This document shows, piece after piece, positions 9,421 to 18,977 of a stretch of 23,697 nucleotides of DNA. The stretch is from NCBI GenBank assembly GCA_027575765.1, contig JANBPT010000769.1, forward strand, positions 1 to 23,697, given 5' to 3'. How positions within the stretch are numbered: the stretch's first letter is position 1; each line of letters starts with the position of its first letter. This DNA comes from Tieghemiomyces parasiticus. Lineage: Eukaryota > Kickxellomycota > Dimargaritomycetes > Dimargaritales > Dimargaritaceae. The notes under the pieces are model-generated. The model saw only the letters and a list, made by a program, of their open reading frames with translations. It was not told the DNA's origin and did not search any database. The position numbers were made by a program, and so were the translations under genes.

Positions 9421-9426
9421 TATATA
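9421..9426 (-). promoter_or_regulatory. Probable TATA box of the IPMK gene
   Basis: A TATATA sequence lies 126 bases upstream of the kinase ATG on its coding strand, at a usual distance for fungal promoters. The sequence is self-complementary, so direction comes from the neighbour. Confidence 0.35.
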
Positions 9427-9627
9427 CGCGCTCGCCCAACTCTGCAAACACAAACGCACACTAGCCATTGGCGCAAGGCTGATCAAGTAAATAATAGAGA
9501 AATAAGGGGAACCGGAGTGAGAGAGATGGAGTGGGTCCAAATCTAGGTCATAAGGCGAATGAGGAAGTACAGTGGCAACGCACATGTGTAGCGCTGCGAT
9601 AGCGCTGTTACAATGAATAGGTCCGGT

Positions 9628-9635
9628 TATAAATA
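9628..9635 (+). promoter_or_regulatory. Consensus TATA box upstream of a candidate small gene
   Basis: TATAAATA matches the eukaryotic consensus exactly. It is followed after about 150-270 bases by a strongly pyrimidine-rich stretch and then an ATG at 9911. It could also serve only a non-coding transcript. Confidence 0.3.
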
Positions 9636-9910
9636 GTAATGTGGATAGAATGATAGGGTGCCTGGTCTACCAAAGGGCGAACTCCTGTGTCTTTTAGGGT
9701 GGACCCTAGTGTCTCTCTGGGAAGCTACCTGGGCGCTACTGTGGTATCCCATGGGAGGCCTTCCCGCCCCAACAGCGCCCCGTCATCCGTCATCCGCCGC
9801 CCGCTGCCTCTCACTCTCACCTTGTATCACTTTTCTCTCCGTCTACTCGCTGCTTCCGCCTTCTGGTCTTTGCTTACGCCTTTCAACATAGCTTACTGCC
9901 TATTGGTGAT

Positions 9911-10260
9911 ATGCCCGAGGGACGGATTGTTATGAAAATGGAATATATTAATATGAGACGGAGAGTGATACCGCTTGGGAAAACGACGGTTGAGAAAATG
10001 ACAAAGAAAACGGTAAGGAGACAAGGGGGGGGGGAAGAAGGAAACAGGGGGCGCTGGTGCTCCCCGTCGTCTTAGCCTATCCTCTGTGGCTGTTGGTTGT
10101 GTCACAGCTCGCAGGATGGTGGGTCCTTGGGGCGGCGTCGACTGGGTCAGGAATGACGGGAGTCCAATCCGCCGCCACAGTGAGATACGCTACTTATTTC
10201 TCACCCAATAATCAATTGGATACACCAAAGGACCCGCTCCCTTGCCATAATGATCGCTAG
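9911..10260 (+). CDS. Speculative two-exon small protein
   Basis: An ATG-led frame of 34 codons (9911-10012) ends exactly at a GTAAGG donor. The frame resumes after an acceptor (gtgtcacag) at 10108 and runs to a stop at 10260. The 95-nt intron has normal size here, and both sides are phase 0, giving 84 residues. The N-terminal half is basic and methionine-rich; the C-terminal half has no recognisable motif. A TATA box at 9628 and a pyrimidine-rich leader precede it. Against it: no family match, short length, and a G10 run inside the intron. It may be non-coding. Confidence 0.18.
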
Positions 10261-11020
10261 CCTTTAATGACAACGGCAGCAAAAGTTACCCCGTCAGTTT
10301 TTGGTGAATGCCTTATGGCCCGGCTCTTATCTCCCGCCATGACTTGTAAACTGAGGGATACCCACTGAGAAACTGGACATCCTACTCCACCCACACACAC
10401 AACTATACTCAACCCTTCTATGCAGTGCGCTCTGGAAGTGTTAAAGACAACAAGGTCCGGAGAGGGTGAACAGTTGTGTTGTACCATATGGTATAGGTCA
10501 CCGTTGATGTGCAGAGCATTGGTTGTTCCCAATCCTTTCAATTTTTATCTGTTTTTATAACGACGATAAGACAGTGACTTAATATACACCGTGGAAAACT
10601 GTGGCGGTGGGGATCAGGGGAGTGAAGAGGCACTAGGTAGGGTTACGGATGACCCGGGGAAGTGAACGGGCAATCATAAAGCTGACGGCTAGTTTCATGG
10701 TAACTGTCATTTATTTCCCAATCGGGTGGGCTAATACTTTTATGTGCAGAAGCGTAGTTTTAGGCCGATCGGTGCAAGGCTTAAGTGAGGTGGTGCAGGA
10801 GGCATCTGTCGGAAAAGAAAAGGTGAAACTTTAATTCAGGAAAATCATAGAGATAACCAAAAAGCTAAAGATAGGAAACAATCAGCGACGGGACAACCCC
10901 CGAATTTTCTTAGAGTGTGCGACTCAGCCAGGAAGCTTGTGACAAGTCGGAAGGCCAATTGATCGGTAGGGGTCGGAATGTAGCGACCACAACCTACTCG
11001 AAATATATAGTATTGTCCCC

Positions 11021-11060
11021 CATCGATCGATGATTGACTTACTGCTCTATTTGACTTACT
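11021..11060. repeat. 12-bp palindrome next to a duplicated 10-mer
   Basis: catcgatcgatg (11021-11032) is a perfect palindrome. Two bases into the right flank, ttgacttact occurs at 11034-11043 and again at 11051-11060, 17 bases apart start to start. Both sit in the gene-poor region and could be a regulatory cluster or chance. Confidence 0.4.
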
Positions 11061-11250
11061 CACCCTGTGCTTCACCTACTCGGTTTCGCTACTCCTCGCA
11101 TGCGCCAGCGGACTGGATGCTTGTAGCGTGACCGCATCATCGGTACATTTCGCAGCTTTGAAGCTCAGCGCGGTACAATCTATAAAACCGCGACTTTATT
11201 CAGCCCAGGGTGACGTGCCTTTGGTGCTACCGTTTACTTACAAATGATGC

Positions 11251-11547
11251 ATGTGCTCTCCGAGCACTCCGTGCCAGATTAGAGTCTCCGATATGGTTGT
11301 ATTGTTCCCTATACCAAGCAAGCCCTCCGCGCCCACCAAACCGACTTTTACAATCCTTCTCGTCAAATTGGCTCCTGGGCCCTATCTTTATTACCCATTA
11401 AGGCCCCCCGTGACCATGGTTCACGTCGACAAAATCATCTCTATTCATCGAGTCCGGCCTCGCGATTCTCTAGCGCCTCACATCGGCCAGGTGCCTCAGG
11501 CGCTCAAACAAACCAGATCGGTCTTTCTACCTCACCACCGGCTCTAG
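11251..11547 (+). CDS. Speculative 98-codon ORF
   Basis: An ATG-led frame beginning 70 bases after a TATAAAA box (11181-11187) that is flanked by a 6-bp inverted repeat. The product is proline-rich in its first two thirds and has no recognisable domain, signal peptide or membrane segment. Codon use is mixed, without the third-position preference seen in the real genes. It is kept only because of the promoter-like sequence in front. Confidence 0.12.
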   Translation: MCSPSTPCQIRVSDMVVLFPIPSKPSAPTKPTFTILLVKLAPGPYLYYPLRPPVTMVHVDKIISIHRVRPRDSLAPHIGQVPQALKQTRSVFLPHHRL

Positions 11548-11606
11548 GAAAAGATAAATGCCCAGAGGCCCCGGACTATAGTGTTACGCCTCTCATTGGT
11601 ACTACC

Positions 11607-11963
11607 TTATAGATACCCTATCCTTAGCTGTGGTTTCCCCGAAGAGAGCCTGCCGACCCCGATCTGCCACCAGCTTCGCCACCCCCACGCCCAGCGTTTC
11701 GAGTGCAACATGCCAGGTTCGGTTGGTTGTAAACTGTGCAATTGTGAAGAATCGTTATCCTGCCGAATGTCCCGGGTCCGGTTGGTACTGAGCTCAGCAT
11801 CCGCGTTCCTGGTGGCTGGTTTGCCTTGCACGTCAAAGCTAGTGACCGCGTTGCTCAGCTCGTGCCCACGCACATCACCACCCCGGACGTCGCTATAGTC
11901 GAAGACTGACGAAATAGTCCGGGGAGCCGGCGGGTTTGCCCCCATTTTGGGGCTAACGTCCAT
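11607..11963 (-). CDS. Speculative 118-codon ORF
   Basis: The first ATG of the frame is at 11963. The first 80 or so residues are hydrophilic and use codons fairly like the neighbouring genes (frequent gac, gtc, cgg), with a short internal repeat (DVRGGDVRG). The last 35 residues are tryptophan-rich and unlikely to be genuine coding. It could be a first exon whose splice donor I could not place, or noise. No family is recognised. Confidence 0.13.
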   Translation of the reverse strand: MDVSPKMGANPPAPRTISSVFDYSDVRGGDVRGHELSNAVTSFDVQGKPATRNADAELSTNRTRDIRQDNDSSQLHSLQPTEPGMLHSKRWAWGWRSWWQIGVGRLSSGKPQLRIGYL

Positions 11964-12341
11964 TGAGGTTGAGCTAGGTTTCACGTCCACTGTACATTAA
12001 AGCATCACCATCCAACGCTTATCCATTGGTGGGGTCATCTAATTTGTCATTTTACCTTAATCGGGTGCCGGTTTAGAAGCTACCAAGATATTGCAACTCT
12101 TATCATAAAATGAGTCGATCAGCCCAGTTTAAGTAATTTGTGGCTTGGCCTAGTCAATTATTATACAGTAACTGGTGGCATTTTCAATGACATCAAGGGG
12201 AATCGCTGGTTCAATATTGCACGCCAAGGTGAATAGTAGAGTGTATCGGCATTTAGGATTATAGGCAGCGATTTAATGCCATACCCCTTTTTGCAAACGA
12301 ACAGCCTGGTCGTTGCTGCCTCACAAAATTGTACTCCTAGG

Positions 12342-13377
12342 CTACTGGATAACCGGTGGCCGACTCTCACGGTTAAATTGCAGGCGAGAGTAGAGCCATT
12401 CAACGGAGTCGCGAACTCCATCGCTAAATGTGTGGAATAAGGGAAGACAAACAGAGGCAGGATAGGGGCATACGTGGTGAGACTGACGGATATTAATCCA
12501 ACTGCTGTTATTACATCGGTGGGCGTCCGTTCGCCTAATCAGGCTTCCCCGTATGAGCGTAGCAGTTAGCCAGCATCAACTTAGCCCCGCCCTTTAGCCA
12601 GAAAAACTTACCCTGCCAGGGCGGACACAGGCATGACCTTGCTCTCGCGGGCCCCAAGGTCGACGGCGATCTTATTAAAAGTTTCCTTAATTTCTTCGAC
12701 GGGCATGGCCACCGGTAGGTCCTGCTTGTTGGCCAGCATTAGTACCGGAACGCCCTCGACCTCGTCACGCAACATGACCTTTTCGAACGTCTGACGGCAC
12801 TCTTCCAGTCGGGCGCGGTCCGTCGCATCAATCACGAAAATGATGGCGTGCGATTCCGGGTAGTACCGTTCCCAGATGCTGTGAAGGTCGCGTTGGCCAC
12901 CCAAGTCCCAAAACTTTATCCGGGAGCGGCCAATGTCAATCTTCCCCACTGGATTACAAAGAAAAAGAGGGGTTTACCATAAGTAATGCCAAGGTTAGAA
13001 CCAGGTGAGGAGTAGTCGGACTTATCGGTCGGTCATGCCTGCAGTCCCTATCGGACCTTATGGGTAATCATTGCTAAGCCCATGGCGGTTAGGTATAGAG
13101 CGAAGACCTGTTGGTGGTGGAATTGGCACGAACCCGACAGCTCCGCTGCCCAGCCATGGTGGACCCGGGGCGCCTAGAAGGCCAAGGAGATGGACTTACG
13201 GTTCATTCCTACCGTGGGACCGATCTTGTCAGGGGACAAACCGCGTACACCGGTGTACATGGTCTTGATACGCTCAAGTAGGGTGGTCTTGCCGGCATTA
13301 TCCAGGCCCAGAATAATGACGTAGAACTCTTCCTGTCGGGTGAGGTACTTATACAGGCCGCTGAGTAGAGAGTACAT
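12342..13377 (-). CDS. ARL3: Arf-like GTPase ARL3 (yeast) / ARFRP1 (animal)
   Basis: Three exons, 13377-13200, 12948-12612 and 12423-12342, phases 1 and 2, with donors GTAAGT; 198 residues (human ARFRP1 has 201). This Golgi GTPase acts upstream of Arl1 and golgin recruitment at the trans-Golgi. G-box motifs are intact: P-loop GLDNAGKTT (24-32), switch I PTVGMN, switch II WDLGGQ (73-78), NKQD (133-136) and SAL (168-170). The N-terminus MYSLLSGLYKY nearly equals that of ARFRP1. Position 2 is tyrosine, not glycine, so it cannot be myristoylated; the orthologs instead use N-acetylation and Sys1 for membrane binding. The C-terminus WLYSRLQFNRESRPP aligns with the end of ARFRP1, supporting the third exon. 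The gene lies downstream of SPT16 in the same direction. Confidence 0.92.
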
Positions 13378-13947
13378 GAAGGGCGGAGATACAAATGGAA
13401 CCAGGCGTAATAGGGTGAAAGTAGCGGGGTGGATGAATTACGAGGAGGCTAGGGGGTATTGTAAATTCGGTTGGTCAGAAGAACACAGATTGGGATGGTG
13501 TACCGAAATGAGGGTCGCTGGGTAATGCGACGGATATGCCAGCCCTGTGATTATAGGCCGCCGTTAGTGTCCCAAATACAGAGGGGAGGGGGACGGTTCA
13601 GCGCGGCGAGTAGCTTGGTCTATCCGACAAAGTGCCAGAGTAGGCGAGTGTCAACGTAACATGGGGCGTGGCGGCCCATTGATGATTCTATATTCATTGG
13701 CGTAAAGCCGTTGACGGATGGTGGGGAGAGATTTACTACTAAGACAACACCTAACAGAACAAATTGGACGCCTAAAGAGACATCATAAAACCATGGTAAA
13801 AAACATAATCAAAGAATAACCGGCTTAACTAATCGCATAAGGGTGACTGGCGAGGACAGTGGTATTGTATGTATAGAAAGGGACGCGTACCAAATAGAGG
13901 GGGCCCACACACGCCATCCTTGAACTAGAGATGTCGGATGCATATTT
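13378..13947. other. Spacer between the SPT16 3' end and the ARL3 5' end
   Basis: 570 bases between two co-directional minus-strand genes. It should contain the SPT16 3' untranslated region (AT-rich at about 13780-13830) and the ARL3 promoter nearer 13378. I see no exact AATAAA on the coding strand, no RNA gene and no reading frame worth listing. Confidence 0.6.
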
Positions 13948-16900
13948 TTATCGCCGGCTGCGCTTCTTTTGGCGATCACCCCGGCCTTCCTCCTCTTCTT
14001 CATTTTCGCCGTGGAGTTCCCGCTTACGTTCATCATACCGCCGGGCTTTCTCCTCGAGGGCATCCCAGTCCTCACCAGACTCCTCACCTTCGCTGGGTGA
14101 TTCGTCCGACTCGGTGGCCACCGAGGAGAACTCGTCGCTGTCATCGGACTCGGACTCCTCGTCATCGAGCTCGGCGTCGGATATTTCAAACTCACTCTCC
14201 GGTTCCTCTTCCTCGCTGTCCCCGTCGGATCCCTCCTCGTTAAGCAAGAAGCCCCACCCGCCCTCCTCGAAGAAGGCAGCCGGATCCTGGTTGACCGTCT
14301 TCATAATGGCCGACCAGTTCAGGTTGACAGGGCCCTCCGAGAACACTACGTCCATGGAGTCCAGCCACTCCTTGACGTGGTCCAGCTGGGCCATCGGGAT
14401 CGTGTTGATGTGGACTGGTGGCTTGCTGAAGTCCTTGTACACAAACACCAGATCGAAGTTTTTGAGACCGAACTGGACGCGCTCCAGGTGCGCAATCTCG
14501 ACGTCGTTCATGGGGATGACCGTGAAGGGCATATCGGTAAGCTGCACTAGGCACTCGGTGGTAGGCTGTAGCAGCACGTTGGAGCGGAACGGGACGCCGT
14601 GGAAGCCCAGCTCGCGAAACGGAATGTCCACCTCCAGGTTACCGCCACTCTGCTCGACAATCTTCTCAGCAAACTTGCGGAACTCGCTGTTGAGCTGAGC
14701 GCGGCGGCGACGCTCCTCCTGCTCGGCTTCCAGTTCGTCCTCGTCGCCATAGTGGTACTGGCGGCGGCGGCGGTTGCCCGTCTCGTCAAACTGGGCATCG
14801 GAGGCCTCACGGTAGAACTGCACGTCTTTGGTCTTCTTCTTACCGATCAGCATGGGGTTCTTGAGGTGGATGTGCAGGAGCACAATCAGCTCGTTGTCAC
14901 AGGGCTGGAAGAAGAGGTGCTGCACATTGGAGAAGAGCACGTCAATGCGCTGGTCGCTCTTGAGCGGGTGCTGGAACCGCAGGCCGTTGCTGTGGATCTC
15001 CAGCTCGCCGGGCGCGCGCCGGCCGCCCAGGTCGGGCCGCGTGAACACGTCCGGCAGGCGGAAGGGCCTGTGACCGCGCATCTCCACAAGCTTTCCTTGC
15101 TCGACAATGTCGGCCATCTCCTTACGCTCGGCTTCCTTCTTGGCCTGGTTCTTCTTCATGTCGGTGATCTGCTGGCACACGTTGCTCATGTGGAGCACGT
15201 CCGTGCTGCGGAAGCTGATTGACCGCAGAAAATTAGCGCTCACGTCGTCAAACGGTAGATTTTCCTTCTTGCCCACGATCTGGCCCGGGGTCACCAGGTT
15301 GACGCGCAGCAGGACAAAGTCGCCCTCCTCGGATTTGCTGGCGTTCTTGATGGTGGAGATGTGGAATGGAACGGCCATCCCGTAGATGGGCAGAACCACG
15401 GTGTCATGCTTGTGGTCCACCACGATCTGCAGGCGCTGCACCTCGCGCGGCAGCTGGGCCTCGCGCTTGTAACTCTCGAACCGGCGTTGCTCGACTTCGT
15501 CTTTACCGGGGGCGTCGCTGTCCCGACCAGAGAACCGGGCTAGACCGGCCTCCTGCTTCCGGGCCGCTAGCTCACCCTGGTGCTCGCGGCGCTTCTGCTC
15601 TGCTGATTCCTCCTCACGCTCCTCGCTACGGAACTTGGACGAGAGGACCGCGGACTGTTTCCCGCTGGCCGGTCGACCGGCGCCAGCGCCACTGCGTGTA
15701 CGCGTTCCGCGGCCGCGTCCGGCGTCGTCGTCATTGCTGATCACGAGCTTGTCCTCCTCATCGTCGTCATCGTCATTGAAGAAGAACACGGCGTCATTCA
15801 GCTGCTTGGGGCAGGTGGTCAGTGCGGTGGCCGGCGACCCGGCCGCGCCTACCACGACGGTGTCAATCAGGGAGAGGGCGTAGGTTTGGCCCTTGCTGCT
15901 GGCGGCCTTGGGGTTCTCAAGGTCTTGGAAGCCAAGGGCCAAGTTGACGGTCATGCCAGCGCGCAGCGGACGAGTGTTCTTGGCGTTGAGCAAGTAGGCC
16001 GACTCACGGAACTCGATTCCGATGGCGAAACCGCAGTTCTTGAGGAAATGTTTCTCCAGCTCGGGCCGGCGGGAGCGGATATGCTCCACGGCGCGCACGT
16101 AGACGTCCTTGGCCGCGGTGCCGTCTTGCAAGACCTCAAGGATGCGGGCCTGTAGCTCGAGTAAAAACTTGTAGTTGGCCTCTTGCTCAGGCGTGGGGTC
16201 GATAAGAAAGGTACGGCCCACGTTGGAGCAGTACGACTTGTAGCGCACGCCGAACGAGCACACCACCGCGCCGGCATGCAAGTTCTCACCGTTGGACATG
16301 GCCGAGGTCTTGAGGTCGTACTTGCCGCCGCTCTGGATGATGGGAGCGTAGCACCAATCGGCGACCTCCATGTTGATCTATACGAGTGGGTATGGGATGG
16401 ATGAGGGGCGAAAAACGGCGCCGGGGAAATTTGTTAGAAGGTAATGCGATAGCTCAGAGGGGCGGGGGGTGGTGTGGTAGTCACTCTATCGTGAGCGGGT
16501 TGAGGGAATATGAAGCTGATCGGGTGGAGGGTCACTTACGTCAGCGGGAATTTTGGCGGTCTTTACTACTTTGGGGTCCCAGAGGCCGCTCTCGGTGGCG
16601 TCCGACAACTTCTCGTGGGTAACCTTCTTATCAGCGTCGAGGATGGCGGCCATTTTGTTGCTAAAGTAATTGGACATCATGAGCGAAGTGATCTTACAGG
16701 CGGTACGGATATTCTTGAGTTCATCGGCGTCCTTGACAGCCAGTACCTCGGCGATAGCCACCGATACGTCCACCTTTTCGAACTTGGCCTCGTAGGGTTT
16801 GTATGCGGCCTGCCACTCGTCCATGAACTTGCCGCCCGATTCGTCCTTGGGGAAATTGCCCACACGTTTACCTTCGCCGGTGCCGGCCACGATGTCCAGG

Positions 16901-17292
16901 ATGGTCTGGAAGGTACGGGAGTTCTCGGCGTCGTCCTTGGTGCGGCGATATACGTGTAAGGTGACCTTGTCACGGACGTCGGAGGCCCTCTCCAGCGCCT
17001 CCAGTAAAGCGGCCTTGTTGGAGCTAGCCACAAAGTGGTAGGCGTTTGGGGTGATCACAAGCAGAGTGTTGGGTAGTTCATAGCTCAGCAGCCAGTTGTG
17101 AAGCGCCGTCGACTTTTGGTACGGGTTACCATCCTCCCCGGCCTGGCCTACGGGGATGAGGATGGCGTCCGCGCCGCGGTAGAGGTTCTGCGGGTCGCCT
17201 GCGTCACGCGTGGCCTGCCAGTGCGCCAACAGGGCGGCCGCCCGTCGATGAAAGATCTTTGCATCAAACTTGACCGAGCTGGAACTCGACAT
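13948..17292 (-). CDS. SPT16: FACT complex histone chaperone subunit SPT16
   Basis: Two exons, 17292-16540 and 16377-13948, joined in phase 0 across a 156-nt intron (donor GTAAGT, acceptor ctatag), giving 1,060 residues (human 1,047). SPT16 with its partner (Pob3/SSRP1) handles H2A-H2B and H3-H4 during transcription and replication. In order: N-lobe (1-175), aminopeptidase-like domain containing WCYAPIIQSGG and GIEFRE (about 180-460), a basic linker, dimerisation and tandem PH-like middle domains with LFQPCDNELIVLLH and DVQFYREA, then NLNWSAIMKT and FFEEGGWGFL. The tail (about 965-1060) is very acidic with repeated D/E/S, and ends in a basic KKRSRR likely acting in nuclear import. The start MSSSSSVKFD is the only ATG near the conserved N-lobe. 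Long antisense frames over this gene are shadows of its GC-rich codons. Confidence 0.97.
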
Positions 17293-18123
17293 GGTAGCGG
17301 AGCCGTAACGTTGCGCTATAGGGTGTGATCTAGATGTACAGGTGAGGGTGAAGGTGATTACAAGCCGGCAATGCGGAGGGCTAAGGAAACGGCAATGCGT
17401 ACGGAACTGACGCTGAGGGCGGTGATCCGCAAGCCGGAGTTGATACAGGGTCCTGAGGGTTTATAAAAACAAGAGGTTGGTGAATGTACCCCACGTTCGG
17501 TCGATCCGGGCTGGCGTGAAATGAAACAGAAGAGTGAATGGCTGGCACGGAAACGAGGAGGAGGAAGAAAGGAGGTGCGAAAACAGGGAGCTGGTTAGTG
17601 CTGGCGTTGATTGGTGTTATTGACCAGCAGCCATGGCTAAACACGGTGGAGGTGATCGCCCAGTTGGCTGCGGTCGCAGGCAATCCAGACGGACGCGGGC
17701 TGGAGGCGGGGGCCGTTCACTCGGCGCGTCCTCAACAGACTAAAGGGTGGATACTAGGTTAGCCACCGGCCACAACGGCCCTAGGGTATGGTGCATGACT
17801 AGCAGACACGCCTTCGTGTCGCCTAACGCTAAGCCTTGGCCCTTCGTATGGAGAATCCATGTCCAGCTTAACACTGGGACGCCGAAACAGATGCCATGTT
17901 GACGGCCAGTCCTAACTACCTGACGATCTTCCCTCCACTAGATTCCCAAAGAAAACAATCCACCGCACCCCTTTGCTCATTCGCACAGTTCACATCAAGG
18001 CAGTTTCGTCCCTGCCCTACTGTATTCTAATCTGGACCGATCCCCAGTATCCCCCATTCCCATCCCGTGGCGCATTTCAACGTTGACCTACCCGCCACGA
18101 CTCCGAATCACGCACCGCTCGTC
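17293..18123. other. Bidirectional promoter region, SPT16 and U2B''-like gene
   Basis: 831 bases between divergent genes. A TATAAA on the minus strand (17465-17460) lies about 170 bases before the SPT16 ATG and is a candidate TATA box. A 74-codon ATG frame at 17538-17762 is present but has no recognisable motif, and I treat it as chance. The stretch 17930-18120 is C/T-rich and likely the leader of the downstream gene. Confidence 0.55.
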
Positions 18124-18746
18124 ATGTCGCTCATAACGCCCAAGGAGACGCTGTACGTCCACAACCTCAACGAGAAGGTCAAGAAGGACGAGCTGCGCCG
18201 TTCACTCTATCAGCTCTTCTCGACCTACGGACGAATCATCGAGGTGCGGGCCTACCGTAAACCCGGTCTGCGTGGCCAGGCTTTCGTGGCATTCCGGGAC
18301 GTCGCCTCGGCCACTGCCGCTCTGCGCAAACTCAACGGATTCAGCTTTTACGACCGGCCACTGGTAAGTACGACCACTGTCGGACTCCGTGACGAGGACA
18401 CGGTTGAAGCAGAGGGGCTGGTCCAGCCCATCAGGGTCACTAGGCCTGCCGCACCTCTACTAGGACTGGTAGAACAAGTCGCTTGCGGTTGCCGAATACC
18501 AGCGGTCGCATACAACCCCGCCCCATAACTCACCTAACCTATCCCCTCTCTTCTCCTGCCACCTATATTTACCCGACCAAGGCCATCGAGTATGCCAAGA
18601 GCCGAACCAAGTCGATCCGGAATGACGATGACGACGACGAGGTCGACGACCTCCTCCCGTCGGAACCCCTACCAGCCCCAGTAGCTGCCTCCTCAAAACC
18701 AGCGGCGGCGACCGCGCCTGCTGATATAGAGAGCGACAGCGAGTAA
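18124..18746 (+). CDS. U2B''/U1A-type snRNP protein with a single RRM
   Basis: Two exons, 18124-18363 and 18582-18746, phase 0, intron 218 nt with donor GTAAGT; 134 residues. The RRM (about 8-88) has RNP2 LYVHNL (10-15), RNP1 RGQAFVAF (50-57), and the NEKVKKDEL and FYDRPL elements characteristic of the U1A/U2B''/SNF family, which binds U1 or U2 snRNA stem-loops in the spliceosome. Exon 2 finishes the last strand (AIEYAKSR) and adds a linker starting with five aspartates, an Ala/Pro region, and an acidic IESDSE end. There is no second RRM, as in yeast Msl1 (U2B'') and unlike animal U1A/U2B''. The start at 18124 is the first ATG; the frame continues upstream only without ATG. U2B'' is favoured over U1A by the compact form, but this is inference. 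Confidence 0.85.
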
Positions 18747-18811
18747 TGCCTCTTGCTAAGGATTTAGAGGGCGGGGCATATTGAGCGTCGCCTCCTAACG
18801 TTTCCCGTTGA

Positions 18812-18817
18812 AATAAA
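18812..18817 (+). terminator. AATAAA polyadenylation signal of the U2B''-like gene
   Basis: An exact AATAAA lies 66 bases after the stop codon of the plus-strand gene, a normal distance for a 3' processing signal. The convergent VPS52 stop is 160 bases further on. Confidence 0.55.
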
Positions 18818-18977
18818 TCTGCATACAAGATTCGTGCGGGCAGTGAAGTCAGACGATACCAAGAACTAGAGAAGTCGACATCGGTCCGGTCCTTTTTTGC
18901 ACCAGGGTATTCGATTACGTTTAATAGAGAACACAGCAGTGGTACGCTCGGGCTACTCGTCAATGCCATCTCCGTAC

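Larger units (their letters stand above)
9296..12341. other. Gene-poor 3-kb stretch between IPMK and ARL3
   Basis: No recognisable protein family or structured RNA was found on either strand. The left end holds the IPMK promoter and the right end the 3' region of ARL3. In between are consensus TATA boxes at 9628 and 11181, a pyrimidine-rich belt at about 9780-9900 that looks like a transcript leader, a G10 run at 10025-10034, and three weak reading frames listed separately. Codon use in these frames is not convincingly like that of the neighbouring genes. Confidence 0.5.

Noticed and set aside
14599..15222. 207-codon antisense frame over SPT16
   Set aside because: Leu/Val/His-rich shadow of SPT16 coding sequence; no independent signals.
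17538..17762. 74-codon ATG frame in the SPT16/U2B'' promoter region
   Set aside because: No motif or splice support; basic then mixed composition, overlapping an equally long antisense frame.
18067..18123. N-terminal extension of the U2B''-like protein
   Set aside because: The frame is open but starts with GTG; the first ATG is 18124, right before the RRM.
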